From NCBI GenBank assembly GCA_037975125.1, contig CM075860.1:40249893-40313892 (forward strand): a DNA stretch of 64,000 nt. The letters are read 5' to 3'. Shown one piece after another: positions 12,627-27,600 of the stretch (within the stretch, counting starts at the first letter, position 1; every line of letters begins with the position of its first letter). The translations under genes and the position numbers were made by a program. The DNA is from Latrodectus hesperus. Taxonomy: Eukaryota; Arthropoda; Arachnida; Araneae; Theridiidae. Under the pieces are notes generated by a model. It had not been told where the DNA came from, ran no database searches, and saw only the letters and a list, made by a program, of their open reading frames with translations.

Positions 12627-15600
12627 CTATAATAAAATGATTAATAAATAGAAAATAATCAAAATTGATTTTCAATACTTCAGAATAAGTTTGTTAAGTA
12701 ATACTTTAGTAATACATTATTAAGTAATACTTAATAATGTTAAATGTTGTAACACCAACAAAGCAGAAGATTCTTTATCTAAAACAAATCTTTTAAGTCA
12801 TAATTGTTAAATGTGACATTATTTAGTTAAAAAGAATGTATATTTTATATTTCATGTTTACTTATATATCTATTACCATTTAGATTAATTTTTTTATGAA
12901 TTTTGTTAGATTTTTTTGTCATCTTACAGTAATTTTTGAAGGCTAATTCTACAAAAACCTAAAATTTACAATGGATTTTGAATTTCATTTGTATGAATAT
13001 ATTTTATCATGCAATTTGGGTTATGTGATAAAAGTTATCACAAGCTACCAGTTAAACAATATTCTATGATAAACAAGATGATTTATTATAATAACTATAT
13101 CACAAAATTTACAATGACAGCTATGGATATAGTCTCACTTGAAATCAATTGATTTCTCTCTGGTTTTAGGAAACATCAATTCAATTATAAAATTATTAGC
13201 AATATTATCATCTAAAATAATTCTGAATCCTCTGATTTCACTTTGGTTTTATGAAACATCAAACCAATAATAAAATTATTAGCAATATTGTCATCTAAAA
13301 CAATTCTGAATCTTCTGATTTCTCTTTGGTTTTATGAAACATCAAAATAATTATAAAATTATTTGCAATATTGTCATCTAAAACAATTCTGAATTATCTT
13401 GAATTTAAAATATATATCTACAAACTAGTTCACTGAAAGGATACTTAGTGGCAATAATAACAACCTTTTAACAGCATTATCTAGCTAATGAGTATTTTTT
13501 CTATTATTTAAAGAATTATTATTGAAATAATTTAGAAATACACTCAACATATCTCTATAAATCATACCCATTATGTATTATCATACCCAAAATTTAAATA
13601 CAGTTTCATGAAACATAAAATAAAAAATTACCTGCATATTTCTATAAATATTATTATTCCCATGATGATAGTATGTAGTATTTATTATTATTATTTTTAT
13701 TTACAGTTTATGAAAAAATCAATAAAATTTACAAATTATTGAAAGCACAATTTTAATAAAAAATTTGCATACATCATGCTTCTGTGAACTGCATTTATTT
13801 AAAAATGTAAATAAAGTTTAATAGGTTGTTTCAAAAGCAAGAAAATTACCTGTAGGAAGGCATACTTCCGAAAGTAATAATACGGTTCACGTTTTCTTGT
13901 GAAGAACTATCATCCACCTTGATGGAACCCTGTGTTGAAGAAAACTTTCGGCTTGAGTGTTTTTTCAGGTGGGATGGGTCTGGCTTGGGCATAGCACTCT
14001 GTCTTCTGACAAAAGGAATGTTGCAGTCACAGTGTCTTACACATAAAATTTACATAAGTCACAAAAAAATTACAATATGCTGAGACAATAAAAAGAGGTC
14101 ACTTTGATAAAATTTAAAAGTATATCAAGTTGACGATTCTGCTTTTTTATTTTTAAAATGGGAGGATAGATATTGCACTTTTAACATGCTCACTGCCATG
14201 TACAAGAATGCTTTGATACAAAATAGTGGATAGCCTAATAGATGAAAGTTGATGCAAGGTATTGCTCATCTGCCACCTTCAGAGAAGAGGGGCAATGATG
14301 GCCTGGTTGGTTAGGGTGTTGTTCTCATCATCAAAAAGTAGTGAGTTTAAATCCTGGCTTAACCAAACCTTGATGTTTGATAAATGTGGTTGCGTTAAAT
14401 ATGACAGTCACACTGTCCTCCTAGTGAAATGATACCCCTGAGGGTGGCAGGATAAGTATTTAGATTATTTTGCTTTGTACTTGCTTCAAAATCACAAAGA
14501 CTCTACCTGGCTGCTTCTACTAACTGGCAGAACTCAACTCAGGGAACCATGCTGATGCAACAACAACCTTAAAAGAAGACTTTATGTAACGTTTGAGGCA
14601 TAATTTCCTATCGAAAATCAAAAGGAAGAGATCCAAGGAAACATCCATGTAATTGCTTGACAAACATGCATGTATGAATCAGCAGTGCAACTTCATCTCC
14701 TTTTATTTAATGGTGGCTGAAAATAATCCCAAAGCTTTCCATTCTAATTCTTTACTGGCCCCAATAAACTCCTGTTTGAATACTTGTAATAGATGAATTG
14801 AATTCACTTGGTAAACAAAATTTAATAATATATAAATTAAATTTTACTTAATCACACAAGTACTAGCATTAATCTAATACCTGCAAATAATATTTCTAGT
14901 ACAAACTAATGACAAATAAAACTTTTAATGCATCATGAGTATTTCTTAAAACATAATTGTAAAATCACACAAGTTATTTAGATTAAGTATTCTTATTTTG
15001 AATTTGTTCGATTTATTTACATGAGAAGTATTTCACAATTAGTGAGGGAAACAAAAAGTATTAATTCAATTTGTCTTTTTTGAATGCATTTGAACACATA
15101 TGTTAAATATATTTAATACTAAAAACAATGACTATATGTTTGTGTTTATATAGTCACTTTATACATATGAAGGCGATTATGATAATTAGTTCTGCTGATT
15201 GTAAACACAGCACAGTGTTATTTAATGACACTTCAGCAAAAATATAAGCAGAATATTAATGTATGTGAATGGATTAAGTTTTGACAGTGAACATATTAAG
15301 CAAATAATTATATCTTAGAAACAATTTCTATGGGAAGAATTTGGAAATAAGTTTTAGTCAAACAGAATCTGCCATCAGAATTAAAACATAAATAAAAGAA
15401 TAGAAATCAAAGAGAATATAGAAAATAAAAAAACTAATAAAAAATTCATTTAAAGTAAATAGTGCAAATAAGACTTAAAGATTGAATGAAAATTATTTAG
15501 ACATTTGTAAGTAAACACTTGTTAATATAAATAATTCATTTGTAAATACACATATAAAACACTTCATAGTAGAAATAATATAAAAGAAATATTTTTAAGA

Positions 15601-18600
15601 ATAGAGCAATGTAGCCCTTATTTTGAAAAGACTTCGTTTAAAAGTCTAAGTTGTTAGAATAAAAGGTGCATTTAGAATTTAATATTTAATTTATCCATTA
15701 TGTTTTAAAACACTGATAAATGAATTCAATGAAGACAAAGAAATGGTTAATTTATAACGATAAAGCTTGTAATTATTATCAGGAACCACTTTCAACTTTT
15801 TAAACAATGATTAGTTATAAATTTATTAAATTATATATACTGCACAAGGAATATAAATGTAAATAAGAAATCTTTATTTAAATAAAAATAATAAATATGT
15901 TATTCATTATTCCTTTTAACTCTTTTATGAAAACTTAAAATTGATAATAATTTTAATTTTGTTGAAAACAGAAATGTGATTTTGCCACAAATTAAAACAA
16001 ATATATTAATAAAAAACATTAATATGTAGACACAGTTAACAAGAAAAAAGTTTGTTGTAAGATAGTTAATAAATATAAAAAGTTTTTTATTCTTTTTTAA
16101 AGTTATACTATATATAAAGTTATACTATAAATATTTACAAAATGAATACAACTTGATAAAAATTAAAGGCATGATAGAATTACAAATTTATAAATCCGGT
16201 ATAGGAAACAAAAGATATGAAACATGCTTAGAAATTACCTGTAGCAGGTGGCTAATAAAGCAAAGAATATAAACACTCCACCAACAACACACACAAGAAC
16301 TATTACGAGAGATGGGGTGCTGAGGACATCTTTCTTGCCCACTAAAAATAGGCAAAAAAGTTTAAAATCTATTTACATAAAAATATTCACAGTTAAATGA
16401 CATTAAAATGTCGAAAAGTATTTTAGCAGCAATTTTTATATTGTTAGTTTAAAATTTAATATGGTGGAATATCACCTCTGACATTCATACAAACTTCAGT
16501 TTATTTCCAATTCATTTACAGATATTTAATGACTTAATATTTTCATATACACATCGAAAATTCTATAGTATATTATTTTTTTGAAATATTTCTTCTTTTT
16601 CCAAATTTTTACAATAACTCTTTATTACTCAAATATTTGCTGAAATTTCATAAGTAAAATATTTGGGAATATTTGTCCCAAAGACAAAGTGTTTAAAAGT
16701 ACCTTTACCAGTTAGATTTGTTTTAATAGTTATAAAATTTGTCAAATGTAAATTTTTTTCTTTCAAATTTATGTTTTCCAATAATTATCAAGGATTGAAA
16801 ACTCATTATCAATTCTGACAATACATTGGAAGTAAATAAAGTTAGGTTTATTTGTTATTACAGACGCATAAAAGCAACTAATTCACTAGCAAACAGATGC
16901 TGCACAACAGGGAATTAAGATGCAGTTGAAAAGTTTTGCGTTAAATTTTAACTTTTAAAATATTTTAAGTTTTTTAAAAGATATTTCAATGATTGAGAAT
17001 GTTACAATTAGAGTTTATTTAAGTTATAGTGTTTATATAATTTTATAGAAATGAAATTCAATTGTTTTAAGCCTTTAATTTTTACTAAGAGCATGATTAT
17101 AAAAATTCTCAAATTTTATAAAAAAATATAAATTAAACTATTCAAGTAGTTACTTTTAACTGATACTCAATTTCCATAGGCCAAAAAGTTATAATTTTGG
17201 CATGGCAAATAGTAACTTTTGTATACCATTATTAAATTAAAAACACAAAATTTCACTTTCCAACTGTTTAAAAGCACTAAGAATTCCTAATTATAGATCA
17301 AATAATAGCAAATGATTTTGACAAGTTAGAAATATGGCATCTAAAACTTTAGTTTAAAATATAAAAAATGGTGATATTTGGAAAATTTATTAATGTTAAT
17401 TATAAAGCTAAACAGAATTTTAAAACTTTATAATTTCATGTTAAACACGTGATGTTTTTCCTACAAAATATAGACCTTTTAATTTTATTTATTTCCCAAT
17501 TCATTTATTTTTGTAAAAATTAATAATTTAAGAATAGATTTTATTTATTAAAAAAAATAATCACAAATGACAAGTGCTAAAATTGAATCTGCAAGATTCT
17601 TCAAAATTTTATTATAAAGAAATATATAGATTTTTCAGTAATTGTTTAGTCTCATTATAAATTTTTTTTTTCATTTTTTTACTCATTGCAATAATAACTT
17701 AACATTTCTCAAAAACATTCATTAAAATTTTGATAAAAGTTATAAATATTACAATTGCTTGAACTAGCACCAAATGAGAAAACAGAGTCTATATAATCAC
17801 TTCCAAATCTATATAATAAATTGACGATTGACTTAATTCATCAATAAAATATCGAGTGCTTAAAGCTGTTGGTTAAAAGAAATGTTTCTGTTTAATTTTC
17901 TTTTATAAAATATAAAAGCCAGAAAATCACATATATAAATATTCCTGCAAATAACACCATTCTATTAATATGGTTTGGATAATGCCAACATAGTTGTGAA
18001 ACTCACAACTTGACAGTGATATAAATTTATGAAACAGTTAGTGTTGGTGGAATTCCATATGAAAAAAGAAAAACATCAATTTTTCAATATCAAAGTTGGA
18101 AATCAATAAATTAAACACAGTTTTAATTTTTTTACTTAATAGAAGTTATAACAGAAATTTCTGATAAATTTAACATTATAATACTTGATAATATGTTAAT
18201 CAAAATTCATATTTCCTTTGTTTCTTAAGTTTTATCGGGAATCAGTAAGTTTGAATGTGTTGAAGATGTAAGAATTATATAAAATATTAATTAGAAATGG
18301 AAAATGTTGGAATTTAAAATTAGAGAATGTGACCAAAATAGTTTGACTTGAAAGAGTTCTTTAAAAAAAATCTATTTTAATAATGGTCATTTATTCACAA
18401 AAAGGTGCAAACTTTATCAATATTTCTTATTTTTTTAAAGCAAAGATGGAGAGAAAGATGCTCAAATAATGGAAAAATAAATATTGCACTTGAGTAATAA
18501 TTTTTATAATAAATGCAATATATGAATTTAAGCATGATATAAATGAAACATTATACCCCCATATGGAACATTCGATTTCGTAGTTTTATTCCTCCAAGCT

Positions 18601-21600
18601 TCAACCGCATCTAAAGGTGCCTTTTTGGTCGTAACTGAATCACTTTCTCCAGATTTCTCTAAAGTTCCCGCGGGTGTGTTAGCGTGATCTACGGTATCCA
18701 GCCTGGAACTAAAGGGTTGACTACAGTCAGGTGATGTCCACTGTTCATCACAGTGACAGGTGTTTATATTGGAACAAACCTAATGGAAATATTATGAAAT
18801 GTATAACTACCTTAATAAAAAGATTGTAAAGTTGCAAAACTTAATTACATTTGAAAAATTTTTTCATCAGTTCTTTTTCAAGTAAAAAAATTATTTTCAG
18901 TCAGTAATTTAAAAAAATATAGTGAAAAGCTTTTCTTTAATAAATAACTGAAATATTGATTAACAGTAGCACAAGAGTGACAATAGCTAGTTTGCTTTTT
19001 AATATTCATTTAAAATATACCAGCTATTATAAGCATATGAAACACACATTACAAAATAAAACCCAAATTCTATACAAAATTAAAAGTAATATTTTGCAAT
19101 TATTAGTTCTATTTGATGAATTACATAAAATGGATAAGAAAAGTTATGCTATAAACTTTTCTTATCCATTTTATGTAATTCATTAAAACTTGTTTGAGCT
19201 TTTGGAATGAAGATTTTTTATGTTTCCTTAATTTGTAACACATCTGAGCACTACACAATTTAATATATATTACTTGCTAGCCACATTGTTAAAACTGCAA
19301 CTTTTATTTGTATGAAAATTTGAAAATAAAAATGTCTCTGCTGCTATTGATTACATTAGTATAAAAATCTCAAAGTATTGATGAACAAAAAAATATTAGC
19401 TTCTTTGGTTCCTTTCTTTTGTATTATTTTCAGTAAGATTTTATATTACTTTTAAATGTCTTTAACTTAAGAATAAATTTTTTTGAACCATGATAAAAAA
19501 TTTAATTTCATATCAAATATTTCAAAGACTGGGAATAAAAAAATTGATCTTAAAATTTTCAAAAATAAATGATAGACTATGGAAAGCACATTTAAAAATA
19601 TTACAAAGAATTTTTTTTAGGTAATTTATAATGAATTTCTTTTTATTAGTATAAATTTTTTATTACAGTAATTATTCAAAACAGCAATATACACCTGATT
19701 TAAAAAAAAAAAATAAAAGTTCATATTAAAAAAAATAAAAATCTGAAATATGTTTAAGCCTTAAAATAACTTTTACAAATGAGTCACATTTCATAAATAT
19801 TAAAATTGACATAATTTATAAACTTACTGATATCATATAAGTATAAAAAAAGTACTCAATCATCAATTATACATTTTTATACAGCTAAATACAGAATAAT
19901 TTTATGCAATATAATTAATGTTTTACTATAGTTTAACTCCAATTATTTGAATCAGTTATGACTGAACCCCATTTAGATAATAAAAAATTTAATTAATTGG
20001 ATTTTTTTCAAAAAAAAGTTTATTTTATCTAATTATTGTATAATGAAAAAACTACGTACTTTTAAAGAGAAAGAACTTATAAGCAATTAAATGAAAACAC
20101 AACATTTTTATATGATTTATAGTAATACAGTATGTATGTACAGTGCCGTAATTGCTTGCTGAATATATTGTTCAGAGTAAACTGTTTAACTGCTTTCATC
20201 CGTTTTTAGACAGCCAAGTTTTGCATCACACAGAATTTGCAAGTGGTCACAATTGTGCTGACACTCCATCTACTTCAAAGCAGTTTCAAAGCCAGCAAAT
20301 GCTTCAGTAGCTGATAGTTCTGTGTGTTTCAACTTACACTAATATCATTCTTCTTCCTCAACACTTTCAATAAGTTTACCAACATTTACAATTTGAAATC
20401 CAGGGGTCTGACTCATAAATCCATTCTCCTAAATCTTCAGCACTAGCTTCTGAACATCCAAAAATTTTTAAAAGAAATTTTCTGCATTCTTCAAGTGACA
20501 TATCATTTTCATCATCTTTAGTTACCTAACTTTTACTTCAATTTTTTCCTTTTTCTCATTATTCTTCGATTTTTCAGTATAACTTACTTTTCTGAAGCTC
20601 TGAAAGTGATTCACAAAATTGGAGTTCTACTGTATTTGTAGAATCATTTATGTAGGTCCACAAAAAATTAAGATAAATCTTTATAAGCACACATACAGTT
20701 TTAATTTTCTTAGGATTAAAAATTAAAGTTTCATTTAAAAAATAAGAAGAATGGCTAGATTATATAAAATAAAACACAAAATCTTACACCATGTCCTGAG
20801 CAAGGCAGAGCAACGTTATTTGTTGGACAAGTTCCGGGCTCAATAAATACACCAACACTAACACAGGTTTGATTAACACAGATCTAAAAGTGAAAAAATA
20901 ACTATCATAAACAATTCAAAATACAAGTTTTTATATCTTAAAATTTATACCGAGTTAAGATTAATTAAAAAAATGAAAAAAAACTGAAAAAAATATGAAA
21001 TACTCAATAAGAAATTATTTTTTATTCCTTCAAATAAAGTCAGTAAAATCCTTGAAATACTAATGTAAGCTAAATATAATTTTCTGAAACAAGTTGTTTT
21101 AAGCAGATCTGTTTTTTACATAAATATAATTACAGAGCATTACAAACAATCCAGTCTTTCTTTATTAAAATATATAAAAAAATTAAAATGTGAATTAAGC
21201 AAAAAATTACAATTTACAATTACAACAAAAAATCACAATTTTTTATTGCAATTGTATAGGTTGAAAAACTGAGATATTTTTCCAACCTATTTATTTTTAC
21301 GAATAAGGAAGTTTCAAGTTTTAAATTTTGAGAAAAAGATTAATTTTACTGTAAAACTAAAATTTTCTCTGAATGTTTCTTAATAATTTAAAAAGCAGTG
21401 AATAATCCAACAAACTAATGTTCTTGACTATAAAAATTTGAAAGATTAAAAATGCTGAACCTACCTTCCCCTCAGCACATTTTGTCCCATCAGTCACTAG
21501 ACCCAAGTCAGGAATTTCAGCTGTGATTGTACCAGATGTCACTCTACAACAATTATGATAATTAATTAAATATCTCCTTTAAGCAATCAATCGAAGCAAA

Positions 21601-24600
21601 CTTCAATACATTAAGAACACTATAAATGGTCACTCCTAAGCAACATTGTAACAGCAATAACTATCTTTTTATTATTATTAATAAGAATATTTATAATGTT
21701 ATATTTATGGTCATTGTGTTGCAATTTTACTGTTTATGTTATAATTTTTAGGAAATCACTTAAAATACAAGTAAGATATAGCGACACAGGAATTTTTAAC
21801 AAGCCTTACTTGCATTCGTACTCTGTACCAGCTATTGATGCAATTGTTCTTGTATATTGCATGTCTTTATTAGCGATCATTGGGGCACGAGATCCTCGTT
21901 GGCATTGAAGAGATCCACATTTCATATTTCTGAAAAAGTAATGCCTTCATTCAATATTCCAATTAAGAATTATTTGAAAAACAGAAAACTGTTATCTATT
22001 TTAATTTTACAAACATACAGCAGATATTATGAAAAATTAAATATAAAATGGAAATATTTTCAATGTTGTATTTCAGTGGCATAGTGAAGGAGGGAGCATG
22101 GGGGTCTATTGTGCCTCGGGCGCCGCTTTGAAAAGGGTGCAAAATAGTTGTTACAAAAATTTTTTCAGAAAAATTTTATTTCTTTTTATTGAAATATCAA
22201 TTTTATTCGGAGAAATATATTTTAAATTTAATAATTATTTTCTTTTGTTGAAGAACTTGCCATAAATGAAAATGTTTCTATTTTTATATTTCCATATTAA
22301 AATGTTAGTATAGTTTAGTTCGTATTAAAAAGTGCGTTCTTTTAATCGCGTTTTCCATTCTTTTTTTACTGTTTTTCATAATTTGCTCAAGATTTGTGGT
22401 GCTTTATCTTTATTTTGCATAGTAAATCTTGTACATGTAATGATGGAAATATGTTAAATTTTTTCTGATAAAAATTATGAAATATAAATTATATTGTTTA
22501 GTTTCCTTTTTATGCATAGTTTGTTTTTAGTTTCAACGTATTTACCAAATAATATGTGTTGATGTTATTTCTCTAGATTTACGAATCAATAATTTAGGGA
22601 GATTCCAAAAAGGTAAGCTCATGATTTAATCTATAACTGATTTGACTTAGTGAATGCAGCAAGATTCACCATGTTCTTTAGAATTTTAATTTTTTGCAAG
22701 ATGTCTAAATTAAGTTGCATACCTATGAAAAATTGTAACATTGATTAAGCAAATAAATCTTTTCTACTCAAAATAAAAAACAAAACAAGATATCTAATGA
22801 ATATAGCATCGACTAACAAATACATCATTAGGAACCTATCATTTAGGAATTCGAAAAATTTTTTGTAGAAATTTTGATGGTCTAAAATATTATTTGACTT
22901 GATATTCATTTTTTATAGTTATTATAAAACATTTTATTTAAAACAATATTTTCTCTTATAAATAAAAAATGTGAAATTTTAATCTCATTTTGACTAAAAT
23001 AAAATTAAAAAATCATTCTCTAAAAAGGAAATTTTATAAAACTGAAATATTAATAAAAACTTGTCAAACTATAATTAAAACACAAGTGAAAATTTTTCTT
23101 CAAAGGTTCTTAAAATTTGCATTTTTTAATAATCAATGAGAAAAGTATAAAAAAGCTACAAAAAATTCCATTTCAAATAAAATGAATGGACGTGTGTAAA
23201 GTATTTCATTTCTCAAATCTTAATAATTTACTTTTATAATTACAATTATTATTATAAATGTATAAGTTACGCCATATTCTAATCAGTGAAATTTCGAATA
23301 GACAAGTATATGATAATGGAATTATAGTACCAAGAATTTTGTGAGGTAAATAAACTATATCTCAGAGTTTATTCTTTTTGCGGAGATCCTAAATTATAAG
23401 TTCCTTAAACTAGTGTGGCTGTGTTCAATAAAATCTGAGAAAAATATAATAGGTATTTAAATGCATTATTATATACATATTTGCACAATATAGCATAGGG
23501 CTTCTGTGAAGCTAAATCTGGATGATATAGTGAATCTGTAGAAAACTTCATTTTAAAGAATAATACTCTTACTATAAATAATTAATGTTGCCTAAAAATT
23601 CTAATGATTTTGATTTTGAATTTTTTCACTTGCTGATTAAATTAACTTCACTTGAGCCCAGTCCTTATCAAACAACGGAGGGACCCGACAAGGATGATAA
23701 AACTAAAAATGTTAAAAGAAACAAATTACTTAAAAGATATTAATTTTTATATCCATTTCATTTACTAAAAATCATTAAATGTATCAGAAAAATAAGGAAT
23801 ATAAAATGTAACTGAAAGATGCTATTGAGACTTAAAACTTCTGGGAGAAATTCTTGTTCCTATGGAAAAGAAAAGCTCTGTTTTTACCTCAAGCTTTGTT
23901 GTAACCTTAGTCTACTGCCGCGTTACACTCGTGAAAAAATTCGCGTTGAAATGTATTTCTCATTAGTGGTCCTCTTTGTCTGAAAATGTTTGTGTTCAGC
24001 AACAGACTGATCCCCAACAAAAGATAATTTTTTTTCAAGATAGCACAGCAACATCCAATCAAGAAAATTGTGCTCCTGGAATCGAAATACGATACAACGA
24101 TGGAAATAAAAAAGTAATTACCTCCAAATGCTAGGAAAATTCATAATTTCCTTTTATTTTAACTATTTACCCAGTTAGAATATAATCATTTCGCACTCAC
24201 AAATTTTCATCTTTATAGTGTTATTTCGTTTAAAACTTCATTAGAAATGTTGACTTTTGAGTAAATTTTATATATATTTTTCTGTCTACAACTTATTCTT
24301 TACATTAAACGTCCAGAAGAGTTTGAAAAACATCATTATGTCTTAGAATAAAACATTCAATAATCTCTCAATTTAAGAATTTAAATTATAGTGATTTTTT
24401 TGTACGTTCATTTCAGTAGATATTATAAGACCGATAAAATAGATAATAGTATAAGTTATATATATATATTTGACATAAAAGCTATTCAAAAAAACAAAAT
24501 GATTAAAATTACTAAAAGTAAAGTCTAGATTGTTATTTCAGTAAATAATTAATTTTTATTTAAACAAAACAGAACTTTAAATGGAATATTAATTAGTTCT

Positions 24601-27600
24601 TATAGATAAATATTATATTTTGCTAATTGAAAGATCTGGAAAAAGAAAACAATTTGGATTATTAGAATTTATAAAAACACTTCCATGTCAAAACAAATTA
24701 AAACCATATTCTAAAAAAGAATTTATTTATATTTGCTTTAAATTTATTTACTTACATACATTAGACTGTTATAACACTTAGAATTACAGTTTGCCAGATT
24801 TTTTACATTAGGACTTATCAAATTTGCACTCTGTCTAATCTAAACACTAAACACATGGTTAATATTGAATCTCAGAAAAATGATTTTCTAACACAATCTT
24901 TGGCTAATTCTAAATTTTCGTAAGTTTGATTTCTACTGATGCATTTCTGAATCTTATTCTAGTTAAGATTTTTTTACTGGATTTTTTATCTCAATTTTAA
25001 AAGTACAGTCTGAGCTTTTAAAATTATCTATATTTAATATTATTTTAAAGTAGATACTTTGCTGTTATTATTTGTATTATACTCTTATTACATGTTTATT
25101 CATATATAATTTTACTATTTTTTGAGATGGGGCGCTAAAATTGGTATCGTACCCGGGCGCCAATTGTGCTCCCTACACCACTGTTGTAGTTTTTTAATTT
25201 AAGAATTATATCTACATTTGGGATCCCTCTGTATCAAATAATACAAAAAAATCTAATTTCATTCAATTTTACTAATTCAAATTTGCAGCAAAAAAAAAAA
25301 AATTATCAATAATATTAAAAAGCAAGTTATTTTGAATTTTTAAAATACATTTCAAAAATTTTATTATAATGACTATTTAGACTGGAAATATGTATATAAT
25401 ACCTTAATGTTTGATTAAATTTAGAATTCAGAGTATTTATTAACTATTTATCTTCCTATTTTTTTCTTAAATATAATTTTGTTTTCTTTTTGAATAATAT
25501 TATAAATTATAATTAAATTATTAATTATGACATTATTAATGTTATAATAAATCACTAACATATTATTGCAAATAGAGAAATAGTGATAAAAATATACTAA
25601 TTTAAAAATGCATTAAAAAAATGAAATTACATTCTTTTTATAGTTATACAAAACAGTTTTTTTTACACAAAACATATACTCCACTAAGAATAAATTAAGT
25701 AATTAAACTTTCTTATCATTTTTAACCGCTTTATATCAAAAATTATTCTTTTCTAAAATGATATATTAAAATATTTTTTGACAATAAGCATAAATAATAT
25801 CCATCTTTGAAAAACACTCACTCTTCGGTACATTTTATGAAACCACCTTGCCCATCAGATCCACAATTTCCATTCAGACTTCCTTGTGTATTGAATTGCA
25901 GAAAACATTGAGCTTCAGATTGCATGGCTCCTGAAAAATGAAATGAAAGCAAATGTTATAAAATTTCCACAATACCCAGACATTTCATTAAATTTAACAT
26001 TTGCAAATGATTATAAGTATACTTTATGTTTAGGTATGCATTCATTTATTTACATTTTAATTTATACAAGAATTATTAAAAAGACTCACAAACTATTTCA
26101 GTAAAGCATGTAATTACAAAAATTAATGTTAAACATTGACTATTACCAATTGACAGTCATTTATTTACCCTGTTCAAAAATATTTATTCATACTTTTCAA
26201 CAATTTTTTGAAAGACATAAATAAAATATGTGAGCTCAATAATACAATTTTAAAACTCTAACAATTTAAATTTTTTAAATAAGAATAGAAAACTATTTCC
26301 AGATAAGAATATCTTTTCACATAAATAACGAAATGATCTCATAATTTGAAAAGCATACCAAATTTATTAATGTTTCCATTATCATGAAAGCACAATCATT
26401 TAAATATTGAAAAATAAAACCTATTATAGAAAAGTGACTTATAGGAAATCTTCCATTTGACTTTTTTTACGTAAGTTTCTTACAATATAAAGAATAATTT
26501 AATAATAATTAAATAATGACAAAACATTAATATGAAAATCATAAAATGTGTAAAATTACTTTGAAATAAAATTGTTTATTAATCTTGAGTATTAGGCAGC
26601 CTAATAGTTTTTTAGTTATAAGGATTTTTGATTTGATTCACAATAGGAGAGAATGTTTCATTTCTGCACCCAATTGTTCAACAACGATTGGACTTAAATA
26701 ATAAATGAATTGGTTTAGTTAAAACTTTATTCTGAAAAATCTTAAGACATAAGTGAACCTCAATTTTTACTTCTTAAAGAAATATTAAATATACAAAGGT
26801 TAAAGAATGCTATGTAAAGTATTTTTATGGATATTTAAATACTTTGGAATGACAATGGAGATGTCTTACCATATCCCCATAAATATTCACACTGGTCATC
26901 AGGTGTTGGACATCCACCATGGAAACAATAACCTGCTCCATTCTTGCAAGTTGCCCCGTTCTTTTTAAACAAATCAATTGGACACTAAAGAAATAAAAAA
27001 TTAAGTTAATAATAGTTAATCAAAGGTCATTTTAGTTTTACAGATATTCTCAAACTACAATTATAAAGTGATAAAATTAATAAAATTTGTTCTGGCAGAG
27101 AGTTAAAATTTTCATAATATAAATGAATGGAAATATCCTAATTAGAGAAATAAAAAAAAAGATCCGTATCTAAATATAAATATTCTTCATGTACAAGTCA
27201 TTTTTAAGTGTCACGTGTATTTAAAATCAAGTTGGCTGTTTTATACAGCATATTTAAATAGGCAAGAAATAATTTAAATGTTTCAGAACTGATGCATTTA
27301 ATGGGATTTCTGTAAGTAATTAATATATAAAATACAGTAGTTAGGGACATAATTAAAAAAATTATATAAATACACTTGGATTGAGTATGAAATAATTATG
27401 GGTTTAACAAAGAATGCAACTTAGGTCTGGTTCCAAGCAGTCATATTTTGATCTTTTTTACCATTTATATCTCACTTATAGCATTATTAGAAAAATTTTT
27501 AGTTGGGTATAATAAATTATATTTTTTATCTAATCTGGTTTGAATTATGTTTATGCTAATAATTTCTTAACAGTTTTGAATACATTGCAAACTACTTTTT

